Assembly (NCBI GenBank): GCA_945863605.1
Contig: CAMAZP010000002.1
Coordinates: 1 to 64,000, forward strand
Direction of reading: 5' to 3'
Length of the DNA stretch: 64,000 nt
From: Chitinophaga pinensis
GTDB lineage: Bacteria > Bacteroidota > Bacteroidia > Flavobacteriales_D > Crocinitomicaceae
Below are positions 1 through 12,800 of this stretch, piece by piece (the first letter of the stretch is position 1; every line of letters begins with the position of its first letter). Under the pieces are notes generated by a model. The model saw only the letters and a program-made list of their open reading frames with translations. It searched no databases and had not been told where the DNA came from. The position numbers and the translations under genes were made by a program.

Positions 1-2370
1 GAGGGTGATCCTTTGATGTTTTACAAAAAAACACAAAAACTCATAGACCGTTTTCTTTTCATATTCTTTGCGGAAGACGCTGGATTGTTGCCGCCAAACT
101 CCATTTCTCGCATGGTTGAAAGATGGCAGATGTTGAAAGATGAAGATGCTTACAAACCCTTATATGATATTTTTAAACAATACTTTGGCTACATAAATAC
201 TGGAAGACCAGGCAAAACACCACAAGATGAAATTTTTGCATACAACGGTGGTTTAATGTTAGAAGATGATATTTTAGAAAGTATAACCATTTCAGATGAT
301 GTGTTATTAAAACACGTTTCAAGATTAACAACCTATGATTTTTCAAGTGAGGTGGATGTAAACATCCTTGGTCATATTTTTGAAAATTCATTAAACGATA
401 TTGAAGCAGTAACAGCGGAATTAGAAGGGCAAGAAATTGATAAGTCTAAAACGAAACGTAAGAAGGACGGTGTGTTTTACACCCCAAAATACATTACTAA
501 ATACATTGTTGACAGTACCGTTGGAAAACTATGTGATGAAAAAAAGGTGGAGTTAAACATCATTGATGAAGAATATGCCAAAGGTAGAACCAACAGAAAA
601 AAAGAAACATTAAAGCAATTAGATGAAAATTTGCAGGCATACCGCAATTGGTTATTGAACATCACCATTTGTGATCCCGCCTGTGGTAGTGGAGCATTCT
701 TAAACCAAGCATTGGAGTATTTAATGGAAGAGCACCGCTACATTGATGAATTAGAATCTCAATTGTTAGGCGCTGGATTCACATTTCCTGGAGTAGAAAA
801 CCACATTTTGGAAAACAACATATTTGGAGTTGATATTAACGAAGAAAGTATTGAGATAGCCAAGCTGTCTTTATGGTTGCGAACTGCACAACGTGGTAGA
901 AAACTCACTTCACTGAACAATAACATCAAATGCGGTAACTCATTAATTGACGACCCTGCGGTTGCAGGTGCTAAAGCATTTAATTGGGTGCAAGAATTTC
1001 CAATAGTATTCATAAATGGTGGTTTTGATGTGATTATTGGAAATCCTCCATATACATATAGAAATGCCATAAGTTCTGAAGAACGCAATTATTTTAAGCA
1101 ATCATACTCATCAACTGAAGGTAATTTCGATTTATACAAATTATTTATTGAAAAAATAATTTTCATTAATAAAACAAATGGATATTCAAGTTTTATAGTT
1201 CCTAATACTTTTCTGAGTGCATTGACATATAAAAAGCTCCGTGAATTAATAATTAATCATTTTAGGGTAAGCGAATTTCTCGATTTAGGATTGGATGTTT
1301 TTGAAAATGTAGTTGTTGAAAGTGTTGTGTTCAATTTTCAAAAAACTTCTTCTAATGAGCAAAAAACTTTAATTAAAATAGATCACAAGAGACAGGGGAA
1401 ATATTTAAGTATCGAGTCTGAGTATACAATTGATTTATTAAAATATTACGAGAAGGATTCTACATTTAATATATATCTTTCCTCTGATTTCGACGATATT
1501 ATTTCAAAGTGCCAATATAACTCAATACCATTAGGAAATGTATCATATTGCACAGTGGGCATTAACACAGGTTATATCAAAGATGATTTAACATCAAAAG
1601 AAAAAATTGATGAACGTTATCATAAAATGTTAAACGGAAAAAATATCGGTAGAAATTTTGTGCTTTGGGATGGCGAATGGATAATGTACGATACAGAATT
1701 TGTTAAAAGTAAAGGAGATAGAGGTCGTTCCCTTCCGCCAGAATACATTTTTACTGATGATAAAATATTGGTACAACGTACAAGAAGAGGAATGAAACGA
1801 AAATTAGTATGCTATTATGACAATGAGCAATACTATAATCTAAACAGAATTTCCAATGTTATTCTTAAGGATAACGAGTTCAATCTTTTATACATTTATT
1901 CGCTTCTAAACTCTGAACTTCTTGATTTCTATTTTAACAAGTACTTCAACGAATATGAGGTAAAGCCGTTTCATTTATCAAAATTACCGATTAAGAAATT
2001 ACCAATTGACATCCAATCTTTATTTGCCGAGAAAGCTGTACTTGTTCTTTCTTTAAATAAAGATTTAGTTGATTTGTCAGAGAAATACCAACGAAGTATT
2101 AAAAGAAATTTTAATCTCGTAAGTCTTTCCAATAAATTAGAAGATTGGTATAAATTGCCTTATGCTGAGTTTATCAAAGAACTGGCTAAAAAGAAAGTGA
2201 AATTGTCTTTATCGCAAGAAGCAGAATGGGAAGATTACTTTATACAGGAGTCCAAAAAAGCACTTGATTTAAAATCACAAATAGATCAAACAGATAAAGA
2301 AATTGACCGTATGGTATATGAGTTATATGGTTTAACGCAGGAAGAAATACAAATAGTTGAGAATTCTTAA
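1..2370 (+). CDS. Eco57I-like (type IIG) restriction-modification methyltransferase, 5' end outside window
   Basis: The reading frame is open from base 1, so the protein begins upstream of the window; what is visible is about 790 residues. Counting from the TTG at base 13, it shows the S-adenosylmethionine-binding motif DPACGSGAF from about residue 221 and the catalytic adenine-methyltransferase motif NPPY at 344-347 (in IIGNPPYTY). The C-terminal 350 residues resemble a TaqI-like target-recognition region and end in the MVYELYGLT tail common in this family. Such proteins are usually 1000 residues or more with an N-terminal nuclease domain, which would lie outside the window. Known family role: N6-adenine methylation plus cleavage by one polypeptide. 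The yhcG-like gene follows 20 bp later on the same strand, so the two are probably cotranscribed. The family call is firm; nuclease activity cannot be judged here. Confidence 0.88.
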   Translation, partial: EGDPLMFYKKTQKLIDRFLFIFFAEDAGLLPPNSISRMVERWQMLKDEDAYKPLYDIFKQYFGYINTGRPGKTPQDEIFAYNGGLMLEDDILESITISDDVLLKHVSRLTTYDFSSEVDVNILGHIFENSLNDIEAVTAELEGQEIDKSKTKRKKDGVFYTPKYITKYIVDSTVGKLCDEKKVELNIIDEEYAKGRTNRKKETLKQLDENLQAYRNWLLNITICDPACGSGAFLNQALEYLMEEHRYIDELESQLLGAGFTFPGVENHILENNIFGVDINEESIEIAKLSLWLRTAQRGRKLTSLNNNIKCGNSLIDDPAVAGAKAFNWVQEFPIVFINGGFDVIIGNPPYTYRNAISSEERNYFKQSYSSTEGNFDLYKLFIEKIIFINKTNGYSSFIVPNTFLSALTYKKLRELIINHFRVSEFLDLGLDVFENVVVESVVFNFQKTSSNEQKTLIKIDHKRQGKYLSIESEYTIDLLKYYEKDSTFNIYLSSDFDDIISKCQYNSIPLGNVSYCTVGINTGYIKDDLTSKEKIDERYHKMLNGKNIGRNFVLWDGEWIMYDTEFVKSKGDRGRSLPPEYIFTDDKILVQRTRRGMKRKLVCYYDNEQYYNLNRISNVILKDNEFNLLYIYSLLNSELLDFYFNKYFNEYEVKPFHLSKLPIKKLPIDIQSLFAEKAVLVLSLNKDLVDLSEKYQRSIKRNFNLVSLSNKLEDWYKLPYAEFIKELAKKKVKLSLSQEAEWEDYFIQESKKALDLKSQIDQTDKEIDRMVYELYGLTQEEIQIVENS

Positions 2371-2390
2371 TGGAGAAATAGAAAAACAGC

Positions 2391-3407
2391 ATGCAAGAAC
2401 TCGAAAAATACATTGCTCCTGATTTGGTTCAAGAAATATCCTTGCTCATTGAGGAGAGTAAGCAACAGGTTGTCAGAACAGCGAATAGTGCTTTAACCAT
2501 GTTGTTTTGGCAAGTTGGCAAACGCGTCAATGATGAAATTTTAAAAAATGACCGTGCGCAATATGGGAAACAGATTATTGCCACTGTTTCCGCTCAATTG
2601 GAATTAAAATATGGTCGAAATTTTACTGAAAAGAATTTGAGACGAATGATTAAATTCTACCAAGAATTTTCTGATTTCAACATTTTGCCGCCACTGGTGG
2701 CAAAATTGAGTTGGTCTCATTTTATTGAACTTTTCCCTCTGAAATCAATCGAATCAAAAATATATTATGCCCAAAATGCCATTGAAAACAATTGGGGCAA
2801 ACGAGAATTGAGAAATCAAATTGAACGCAAAGCATTTGAGCGAAATGAAATTGCCAATATGCAACTTTCAGCAAGCCAACCCACTTTACTCAACACGTTC
2901 AAAGATCCTTACCTCTTGGATTTTCTAAATCTCAAAAACACCTACTTAGAAAATGATTTGGAAAAGGCAATTCTCCGAGAATTAGAATCATTTATATTGG
3001 AATTAGGTAAAGGCTTTGCTTTTATGGAACGGCAAAAACGAATGATTATCGACGGAGAAGACTTCTACCTTGACTTATTATTTTACAACCGAATGCTGAA
3101 ACGATTAGTAGCCATCGAATTGAAATTAGGTAAATTCGAAGCTAGTCATAAAGGACAAATGGAATTGTATTTAAAATGGCTCAATAAATACGAAAAACAA
3201 GAAGGTGAAAATGAACCCATTGGTTTGATTCTTTGCGCCGAAAGCAATAAAGAACAGGTAGAACTCCTTGAAATGCATAAAGATGGAATCATGGTTGCGG
3301 AATATTGGACTGTGATGCCTTCAAAAATAGAATTAGAAGCAAAGTTACACCAGTTACTCATTGAGGCAAAAGAAAGAATCGAGCGAAATAAACCCAATCT
3401 TATATAG
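2391..3407 (+). CDS. PDDEXK nuclease domain protein, YhcG/DUF1016 family
   Basis: The 338-residue protein has the DUF1016 layout. An N-terminal helical part (about 1-170) carries the family pattern around NSALTMLFWQVGKRV and LSWSHFIELFPLK. A C-terminal PDDEXK-type nuclease fold (about 175-330) has candidate catalytic residues D228 (in DFYLDLLFY) and E243-x-K245 (in AIELKLGKF). It starts 20 bp after the RM gene, and members of this family often sit beside restriction-modification genes; their role there is not established. The last codons overlap a 90-bp copy of the RM gene 3' end, so the gene is sandwiched between two versions of the same sequence. This looks like a cassette exchanged into an RM locus. 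The length is close to the usual 330-350 residues and the gene appears intact. Confidence 0.88.
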   Translation: MQELEKYIAPDLVQEISLLIEESKQQVVRTANSALTMLFWQVGKRVNDEILKNDRAQYGKQIIATVSAQLELKYGRNFTEKNLRRMIKFYQEFSDFNILPPLVAKLSWSHFIELFPLKSIESKIYYAQNAIENNWGKRELRNQIERKAFERNEIANMQLSASQPTLLNTFKDPYLLDFLNLKNTYLENDLEKAILRELESFILELGKGFAFMERQKRMIIDGEDFYLDLLFYNRMLKRLVAIELKLGKFEASHKGQMELYLKWLNKYEKQEGENEPIGLILCAESNKEQVELLEMHKDGIMVAEYWTVMPSKIELEAKLHQLLIEAKERIERNKPNLI

Positions 3408-3493
3408 ACCAAACAGACGCAGCAATTTACCGTATGGTTTATGAACTGTATGGTTTAACGGAGGAGGAAATACAAATTGTTGAAGTGAGTTAA
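3404..3493 (+). pseudogene. remnant of an RM-gene 3' end (diverged copy of 2281-2370)
   Basis: Reading in frame to the TAA at 3491-3493 gives a 29-residue tail containing RMVYELYGLTEEEIQIVE. It aligns without gaps to the C-terminus of the upstream RM protein (RMVYELYGLTQEEIQIVE). The 90 bases match bases 2281-2370 at 71 of 90 positions by my count. It has no start codon of its own and overlaps the yhcG-like stop codon by 4 bases. It is best read as the scar of an earlier or related RM gene from which all but the last 90 bp were replaced, or as one arm of an imperfect duplication flanking the yhcG-like gene. Confidence 0.8.
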
Positions 3494-3501
3494 ATTCATT
3501 T

Positions 3502-3744
3502 TCAAAGTTTACTCCCTATTGAATCGATATAATCAGCCAACGAGTAATCTAATTCTGTAATCTGATTTTTATCGTGGGTAAATAATTCAATCTTCATCCT
3601 GCTGCATTTAAAAATAGTCACATCTGGATGATGTCCAAATTCATCGGCATGTTTAGCAATCTTCAACAAAAATTCAGCTAACTCAGTTTGATTTACAAAC
3701 GAAAAAGACTTGGTGAGTCTATTGTTTTCTGTGTTCCAACTCAT
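3502..3744 (-). CDS. phhB: 4a-hydroxytetrahydrobiopterin (pterin-4a-carbinolamine) dehydratase
   Basis: The 80-residue protein matches the small PCD/DCoH family: an N-terminal helix-strand containing FSFVNQTELAEFL, the HHPDVTIF segment, then IELFTHD and LADYIDSIG at the end. The enzyme dehydrates 4a-hydroxytetrahydropterin so that the cofactor of aromatic amino acid hydroxylases can be recycled. It is slightly short (family usually 90-110 residues), with a short N-terminus, but all core elements are present. It is transcribed divergently from the giant gene; the 63-bp gap between the two starts must hold both promoters. No hydroxylase gene is visible in the window. Confidence 0.85.
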   Translation of the reverse strand: MSWNTENNRLTKSFSFVNQTELAEFLLKIAKHADEFGHHPDVTIFKCSRMKIELFTHDKNQITELDYSLADYIDSIGSKL

Positions 3745-3807
3745 TATTTACATAGTTTGTAATTATTTATTAAATAGTTTAATTAATTTTGACTAACATT
3801 ATTTGTA

Positions 3808-6800
3808 ATGAAATTAATTTATTTTCAATTATTTCTTTCTTTTTTTTCTTTTATTAGTGTCGGATTAACTCAAAATTGCGATAATGACGCTGTTGATTTA
3901 GGCTCAGACTTAATATTATGTTCGGGCTCAACAGTGAATCTTGTAGCAAATATATCGAATGTTTCTAATTCCAACATTTCCGATTATACATGGGAACTTC
4001 TTGGACAAGGTATAATTCCAAATGTAAATTCATCAAATTACAACTTTACATTAACCAATTCGACGCAAGGAACCTATGTGGTCACTGTGAATTTTGATAA
4101 TAATTATAATTGCCCTTCAATAACAGACACTATTGTTTTAACTGGAGTACAATTAACTCCCGGAACAATTAGTGGAAATTTAATGATCTGTGATGGGTCT
4201 AATCCTCCTGCTTTCACAAGTATCACTCCAGGAACAACGGGTTCAAATATTAGTTACCAATGGCAATCTTCGACCGACAACACGAATTGGAATGATATTA
4301 ATGGTGAAACAAACGCCACCTATAATCCCGGAACGATAAATTCAATAATGTATTATCGCCGACTGGTGATATTTAACGGTCCTGGAAATAATAATTGTCA
4401 AGTTGCTTCCAATGTAGTTTCGTTACAAGAAGTTTCAGGAAATATAAACATTCTAGGGAATAGTTCACTTTGTGTCAATCAAGGTTCTACAAACCCGTTA
4501 ACCACAACTTTTTCAAGTACTCCAAACAACTTATCTCCAACCTATTCCTGGTCGGGCCCCAATGGGTTCTCAAGTACAATTTTAAGCCCGACATTGAGTG
4601 CTTTTAACTCAAATCAAGCAGGCACATATACCGTAACAGCAACAATTCCCAATGTATTTTCATCAACAAACAATGGCCTATGTCAGGTCACTGATAATGT
4701 TACCATTAACCTTAATCCAGTTACGCCAACATTTTCTATTCCGGCAACTGGTTGTCCAGGAGTTTCTTTCACCCCAACAGGTTTTACACCTCAATCTGGT
4801 ATGAATTATCAATGGTCGATATCTCCATCTATTGGTAATAGTACTGGGTTGAATACGGCTACACCAACTTTTTTGTTAAATAGTGGCGGCACATATACAA
4901 TTAATGTTACTGCTACCAATCCAATTGGGAACTGTTCTCTGACATCATCAAACGCTATTATTACTATATCAAATTTTGGAATTGATGTTCCAACTATTGA
5001 AATTGGAGGAACATATTATAATGTTACATCTTCAAATCCAACAACAATTGCTATTTGCGCGGGACTTAGCACAAGTGCAGTTAATATATTTAACAATAGT
5101 GTTCCTGAGAATGGGGGAAATAATCCAGCCGGTGTTTCTTACTCTTTTTCTATGAACGGATCCTCTCCCTCAACGATTTTAGATGTTGCTTCAAGTAATA
5201 TTAATTATGGAAATAATCCGCTAATTATAACCGCTAATTTCCAAGGATGTTCTTTATCACTTACAACAAATGTGTATTCTGGTTCAAATCCATTTGTCTC
5301 ATTTGGAACAAGTAATTCAATCGGTCTTTGTCCGGGGAATTCACTTTCATTAAGTATAATTCCAACCCCTCCAAATGGACAAAATAATCCGCCCGGAACA
5401 ACATACACAGTAACATATAGTGATGCATCTGGAGTTACTGATAATTTTATAGATTTAAATACTACAACAACGGTTAATCATACTTATTCTTATACTTCGT
5501 GCGGTATGACATATCCAGGGAATTTATATCCTGCGAACACTTTTTATGCTCAAGTAACTGCACAAAACTTCTGTGGACAAACTTCAAGTACGGTTTCTCC
5601 CATTACAGTGAATAATTTTCCAACGGCCAACTTCACTGTTTCAGACTCAACAATTTGCGTAGGTCAAAGCATTACAGTTACCAATATCGGTTCAGGTGGA
5701 AATGTAATTGGTAACACATCGCCTTACAATTGTTCTTCCCAAGGTAAATTTTATTGGACAATTACAGGTGGAGTTGCAGGTGTTGATTATACAGTTACAG
5801 GTGTATTAGGGAATTATTCAGCTATTTATTCCAATCCAAATGGATCTCCAAATATTTCGGGCAACGGCAGTAATACACTTATAATTACCTATAATAACCC
5901 CGGGTATTACACAATTACTCAACATTACTACAATAGCTGTGGTATAAAAACTAAAGTACGAAACATTTGTGTAATCAACCCTCCTATTTGCCAGTTCACA
6001 ACTACTCCGCAAAATGGTTGTTCCCCTTTAGCAGTAAATATAAATAATTCATCTGTCGCTCCAACTTGCAATGGAAGTCCTGTTCCTTTAAATTATGTAT
6101 GGACGATTTCGAATCCAATTACAGGAACCACTGCAACTATATCTTCGAATACTATTCAAAATCCTACATTGAATTTCACGAACACCACTACAACACCCCA
6201 AACATTTACAGTTGGGTTAAATGTAATACCGATGGAACCCGCTGCACCAACAATTCCTTTTTCGACCGCTTTGCAGACTTGTCCCACCACTATTAGTTTA
6301 ACTGGAACGGTTGGTTCAATTACGAGCACAACAACCGGAAATTGGAGCGCTACAATTACTGGCTTGACAAGTACAGCAGGTGTATTTCCAGGTGGGGTTA
6401 TTAGTGCTACCGCTGGTTTAGGAAGCATTGGCACGGGAGGTACATACACGGTAATAAGCGTAACAGCAACTACAATTACCTATTCGGCCTCAGGTGGAAC
6501 GGTACCAATTGCGGGCTCAATATCAAATATTATTCGTTATAATACTGGAACTGTTGGGTCGATTACAAATCTTGGAAATGGCAATTGGTCTGCAACCATT
6601 ACCGGCCTATGTAGTACAGCAGGAATTTCCGTAGGTTCGATCATTTACGCAACAAATGGCACCGGAAGTATTGGTAGTGGCGGGACATATACCGTAACAG
6701 CCGTAACACCAACCAGTATTTCATACACAGCAGTGGGAGGCACAACTCCAATAGCTGGAACACTATCAAACATTTACATCCCAACTTGTACCTCAACGTG

Positions 6801-9800
6801 TACTCAAGTTGTAACAGTTTATCCCGAAGTGAATTTCACAAATCCAACTACTGCGACATTGTGTAGTGGAGCGACTTTAGGAGTCAATATTACGACGAAT
6901 GTTTCATCCACATATACTTGGATTGCAACATCAAATCCAAATGTATCAGGAGAAAGTACGACCCTTCAAAATGGAGCAATTATCAATGATCAATTAGTAA
7001 ACCTTACCAATTCAGTTCAAACGGTTACTTATACGGTAAATGCTACTTCCATACCCGCGTTAGGATCTTGTACGAAAACTCAAACAATAACGGTTACCTT
7101 ATATCCTAATGTTACCCTTACTGATCCGGTGGATTTAGTTTTATGTCCTGGGATTGCTCAATCCTCCATTTCTTTTGTTAGCAATCCTTCATCAGGTGTT
7201 ACATTTTCTTGGACCAACAATAACACAAGCATAGGACTTGGCGCCTCAGCAAATGGTATAATTCCTTCTTTCACTCCTGTAAATAATACAAATACAAACG
7301 TCGTTGCCACTATTACTGTTACTCCGTTTTGGTTAACTTGTGCTGGCACACCCCAAACTTTCAGCATTACGGTAAAACCTATGCCAACGGTTGCTGATCC
7401 TGCAAATCAAACAGTTTGTTTGGGAGCGACCACAAATGCGGTGATTTTTACCTCTCCTACCAACGTAAGCGGAACCGTTTTTAATTGGACAAATACAACT
7501 TCTTCTATTGGATTAGCTGCAAGTGGAACTGGAGATATAAATGCTTTCACAACTACTGGCGCGGGAACAGCAACAATAACAGTGACACCATCTGCAAATG
7601 GATGTTCTGGAGCATCGCAAAGCTTTACAATTTTGGTAAAACCAATTCCGGTGATTTCTCCTATTACTAATCAAACGGTATGCGCTGGATCCAATACAAC
7701 ACTAATTACGTTTGGAAGCTCAGTTACAGGTACTACTTATTCATGGGTAAATTCTAATGCTGCAATAGGATTATCCGCATCAGGAAATAGTGCTACAATC
7801 CCCTCCTTTTTGACCACAAACACTTCTAATTCAGCTATTTCTGGCACCATTACGGTAACTCCTACATTCAATAGTTGCCCAGGCTTACCTATTTCGTTTA
7901 CTATAACCGTGAATCCTCGGCCTACAGTGGATGCTATTGCTAACCAAGTTATTTGTAATGGTGGATTGACAAATCCTGTGATTTTTTCATCTGCATTAAA
8001 TGTGGCAGGAACAACCTTTAATTGGACGAATAATACTACATCAACGGGTTTAGCATCAAGCGGAACTGGTGATATCAGTCAATTTACAGCGGTAAATAAT
8101 GGGAATACTAACCTCGTTTCAACAATAACGATAACTCCTGTTGCTGGCGGATGTAATGGAATTACTGGAAGTTTTACAATTACAGTAAAGCCAACACCTA
8201 TAGTCAATAGTATTTCAAATCAATCTATTTGTGCAGGAGCAAATTCAACCCCAGTTAGCCCAGGCTCTGCCACAGCGGGAACTACTTACAGTTGGACTAA
8301 CTCGAATCCATCTATTGGTTTAATCGCTTCTGGAAATGGCTCAATCCCTGTTTTTACTGGACAAAACACATCCAATTCTTCTAACATTGCTACTATCACC
8401 GTAACACCTACTGCGAACGGTTGCGCTGGAAGCCCATTAAGTTTTACAATTACCGTTAAACCAATTCCAACAGTAGATGCCATTACAAATCAAACTAATT
8501 GCAATGGAACGGCAACAACAGCAGTTTCGTTTAGTTCAGCATTTGGTGTTTCCGGAACATCGTTTACCTGGACAAATTCTAATTCATCGATAGGTTTAGC
8601 AGCTTCTGGATCAGGAAATATCTCATCATTTAATGCAATCAACACAACTGCCAATCCTATAACATCAACAATAACTATAACACCTAATGCCAACGGGTGT
8701 AATGGTACTCCTACTACATATACATACACCGTAAATCCCACACCAAGTGTTTCTGCAATCCCAAATCAAGTAAAGTGTGCTGGAACGCAAACTAATGCTG
8801 TTAACTTTTTAAGTAGTCCAACGGTTTCAGGAACCCAATACAACTGGGCTAATTCAACTACTTCAATTGGTTTAGGTGCTAGTGGAACAGGAAACATCTC
8901 TGCATTTCCTACTGTAAACACAGGCGCTACTCCTGTTGTTGCAACAATTACTGTTACTCCTACTGCTAACAATTGTTCTGGAAATCCTATTTCTTTTACA
9001 ATAACCGTCAACCCTACTCCTCAAGTATTAAACTTGAACAATTTAACGGTATGTCCTCAATCCATTGTACCTGCCAATGTATTGACATCCAATGTTGCCG
9101 GCGCAACCTATTCTTGGAATGTAAGTAATTCCAATCTTGGTTTAACACCAATTAGTGGAACAACAAACAGCATCCCTGGATTTACTGCTATCAACAATAC
9201 CACATCACCTGTCACCGGAACAGTAACAATAACACCAAGTGTTTTATTAAATGGTGTAACATGTGCTGGCCCACCTGCAACCTACACGATAACAGTAAAC
9301 CCAAAACCAATAATGACTCCATATAATCCACAATTATTTGTGTTTTGTGAGGCATCAACAGCAACCGTTAATTTTAATTCAAACATTTCCTCAAATATGT
9401 CCTATACATGGACAAATGATAATACAGCTATTGGAATCGGGGCATCTGGCACAAGTAGCTCACCTGGAGCAGGACTTTCATTTACAGCAGTGAATAATTC
9501 AAATCAACCATTGACATCCAATTTCATTTCGACCCCTTTTTACACCAATAATGGGGTTTCGTGCCCTGGAAATCCAGTTTCATTTGCTATTACAATTAAT
9601 CCACTTCCTGATATTATTCCGCTTAATTCATATACAATTTGTGCTACGAGTACGGGATCGAATTTATATTCCAGTTTAAATCCTATTGTTGGTTTGGGGA
9701 CTACTTACGTTTGGACAAATTCGAATACCGCAATTGGAATGATTTCATCAGGCACTGGATCAAATTTCTTTACTGCTACAAATACTACTTTGAGTCCTAT

Positions 9801-12800
9801 TTCGGGAACGGTAACAGTAACCCCAACTTATACAAATAATAATGTTGCGTGTACAGGAACGCCAATATCTTTTACTATTACAGTTACCCCAATGCCAACA
9901 GTTAATCCAATTGCGAATCAAAGTTTGTGCGTTGGAAGTTCAACTACAGCAGTTCAACCAACTGGAAATATACCAAATACTGTTTTTACATGGAATAATA
10001 ACAATACAACTACTGGTTTAGGATTAACTGGACAGGGACAAATTCCTTCATTTATTGGCTTAAATCCTACCAATCAACCAAATGTTTCAACAATAAATGT
10101 GGTTCCAAGTTTCACCTTTAATAATATAACATGTACTGGAACTGCAGGCCAATTTGGAATAACAATTAATCCAACACCAATATTAGACACAATCATTGAT
10201 TATCAAGTTTGCTCAAATTCAAATATAAATGTTGCTTTTACTTCTGCTTCAAATATTATAGGAACCAATTATCAGTGGTCAAATACGAATGCCAATATCG
10301 GGTTAAGTTCAGCAGGAAATGGCAATTTATCATTCAGTGCTACTAACACATCAAACACCCCTATTACTGGACAGATAACGGTTACGCCAAGTTATACAAA
10401 TGCAGGAATCACTTGCACAGGAAATCCTCGAACTTTTAATATAACAGTCCTACCTACTCCAATTGCCACTGCTATTTCTAATCAAACATTTTGTAGTGGT
10501 AACGCATCTAACCCGATCAATTTTAGTTCAAATTTGGTTGGAACTGTTTTTGATTGGACTAACTCAAATAATACTATAGGACTAGGGAGTAATGGAACTG
10601 GAACGATTCCAAGTTTTATCGGATCAAATACGACAAATCAACCTATTCAAGGAATTATTACTGTTTCACCTTCATTAACAACAAATAATCAAACTTGTTC
10701 TGGGGTTCCTGTTACCGCTACCGTTACAATAAATCCGGTTCCTGTAATGTCACCTATAAGTAGTCAATCGTATTGTCAAGGTGCATCAGTGAATTTGATT
10801 TTAAATTCAACAATAACAAATGGCGTAATTTATAATTGGACAAATTCTAACACAGCAATTGGGCTAGGAAGCGCAGGTACTGGAAATATTAATTTTACCG
10901 CACTCAATTCAACAAATAACTCAATAACGAGCGTTATAAGCGTTTCTCCTGTTTATACATATAATGGTGTATCTTGTACTGGAAACCCTTTAGTATTTAA
11001 TATTCAAGTTGTTCCTGCTCCAACTGTAAATCCAATACCTGACTTAGTAATATGTAATAACTCATTAACAAATCCAATCGTTTTTGGCAGTAACGCAGCA
11101 AATACAACATTCTCTTGGGTAAATGGCAATACATCTATCGGTCTTAGCTCAAGCGGAGCTGGAGACATTCCAGGTTTCACATCAATTAATCCTAGTTCAA
11201 ATACTCCATTATCCTCCATTATTTCAGTAACTCCCACGCTGTCTACAGGAGGTTCAACTTGTGTCGGTCAAACCCTCAATTTTACAATTACTGTAAATCC
11301 GACAACTACTGTTAATACAATACCTGACGTGACATTATGCAATAATTCAAACAGTTCAGGTATTAATTTTTCTGGAACGGGAAATAATTATACCTGGAAT
11401 AATAACAATACTAGCATTGGACTTGGGGCAACCGGAATTGGGAATATTCCTTCATTTAACGCAGCTAATTCAGGCACATCAATAATAACATCTACTATTT
11501 CCGTATTATCGCAATATACAGGAGGAGGAATAACGTGTAATGGTGCAAGTAATACATTTTTAATTACTATTAATCCTAGCCCAACGGTAATTGCACCACC
11601 AAACCAAATTTTATGTAATGGCTCAACATCAAATCTTATAAGTTTATCTGGCAATGCTACAAACTTTACTTGGACAAACTCTCAACCCAATATAGGATTA
11701 GCGAATTCAGGAGTGGGGAATGTTCCTGTTTTTACAGCGATTAACAATACAAGTAATCCTATTGTCGCAACGATTGATATTACACCAATCTATCAATACG
11801 GAATCACTTCCTGTACTGGCCCTGTTCAAAGTTTCACAATCACCGTCAATCCTGCACCTGCAGTATCTTTTAGCATTGGTAGTCAAACTATTTGTTCAAA
11901 TTCATCTAGTGCACCCGTCACCATTTCGTCGACGACAACAAATGCATTAATTTCTTGGACAGCTACATCCGTTCCCGCTTCTATTTCAGGGGTAAATACG
12001 ACCTCTGGAAATACGAATATTCCGGTTTTTAATATAGTTAATTCATCGAATAATCCTCAAACCATTACTTTTCTCGCCAATGCAACCACTTCTGGTAATT
12101 TAAGTTGTCCAGGAGGCGGAATTCCATATACAATTACTGTTAATCCAACAGCGACGATAGATCCAATTGGAAGTCAAGTAATTTGTGCCGGAACGTTAAG
12201 TTCAGCTATAAATTTCAGTGGTAATGCGACAAATTACATATGGACAAACAATACAACATCTATTGGACTAGGAGCAACTGGAAACGGAAATATAGCAGCT
12301 TTTCAAACAATAAATAATGGTTCAACTGTTGTCACATCAACTGTAGTTGTGACTCCACAATACATTTTAAACAACACAACATGTAATGGTTTACCGACAA
12401 CTCTAACACTTACCATAAACCCAATTCCTATTGTAAGCTCTCTTTCAAATTTAACCTATTGTAATAATTCCACCTCTCAGTTAATTTCCATATCGGGAAC
12501 AGGAACATCGTATGACTGGTCAAATTCAAATATCCAAATTGGTTTAGGTGCAACCGGATTAGGAAATATTAATCCCTTTACTACTCAAAATTCAACTAAC
12601 AATCCAATCAGTGGTACGATAAGTGTTTTGCCAACCTATACAAATAGCGGTTTATCCTGCCTAGGGGCAGCACAAACTTTTTCAATTACAGTAAACCCAA
12701 CATCAGTGGTGAACTTAGTTTCAGATCAAGTTGTTTGTAATAGCGCAAATACAAGTGCCATTCAATTTATTGGAACAGGTACATCTTATAATTGGTCAAA

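Noticed and set aside
8286-9011. Minus-strand open frames of 65-97 residues across the giant gene (also near 6156-6449, 7158-7367, 11004-11654, 14394-14987)
   Set aside because: They are complements of the Thr/Val/Asn-rich repeats; they share a periodic VTVIV-like pattern only because the coding strand is repetitive, and have no starts, promoters or partners.
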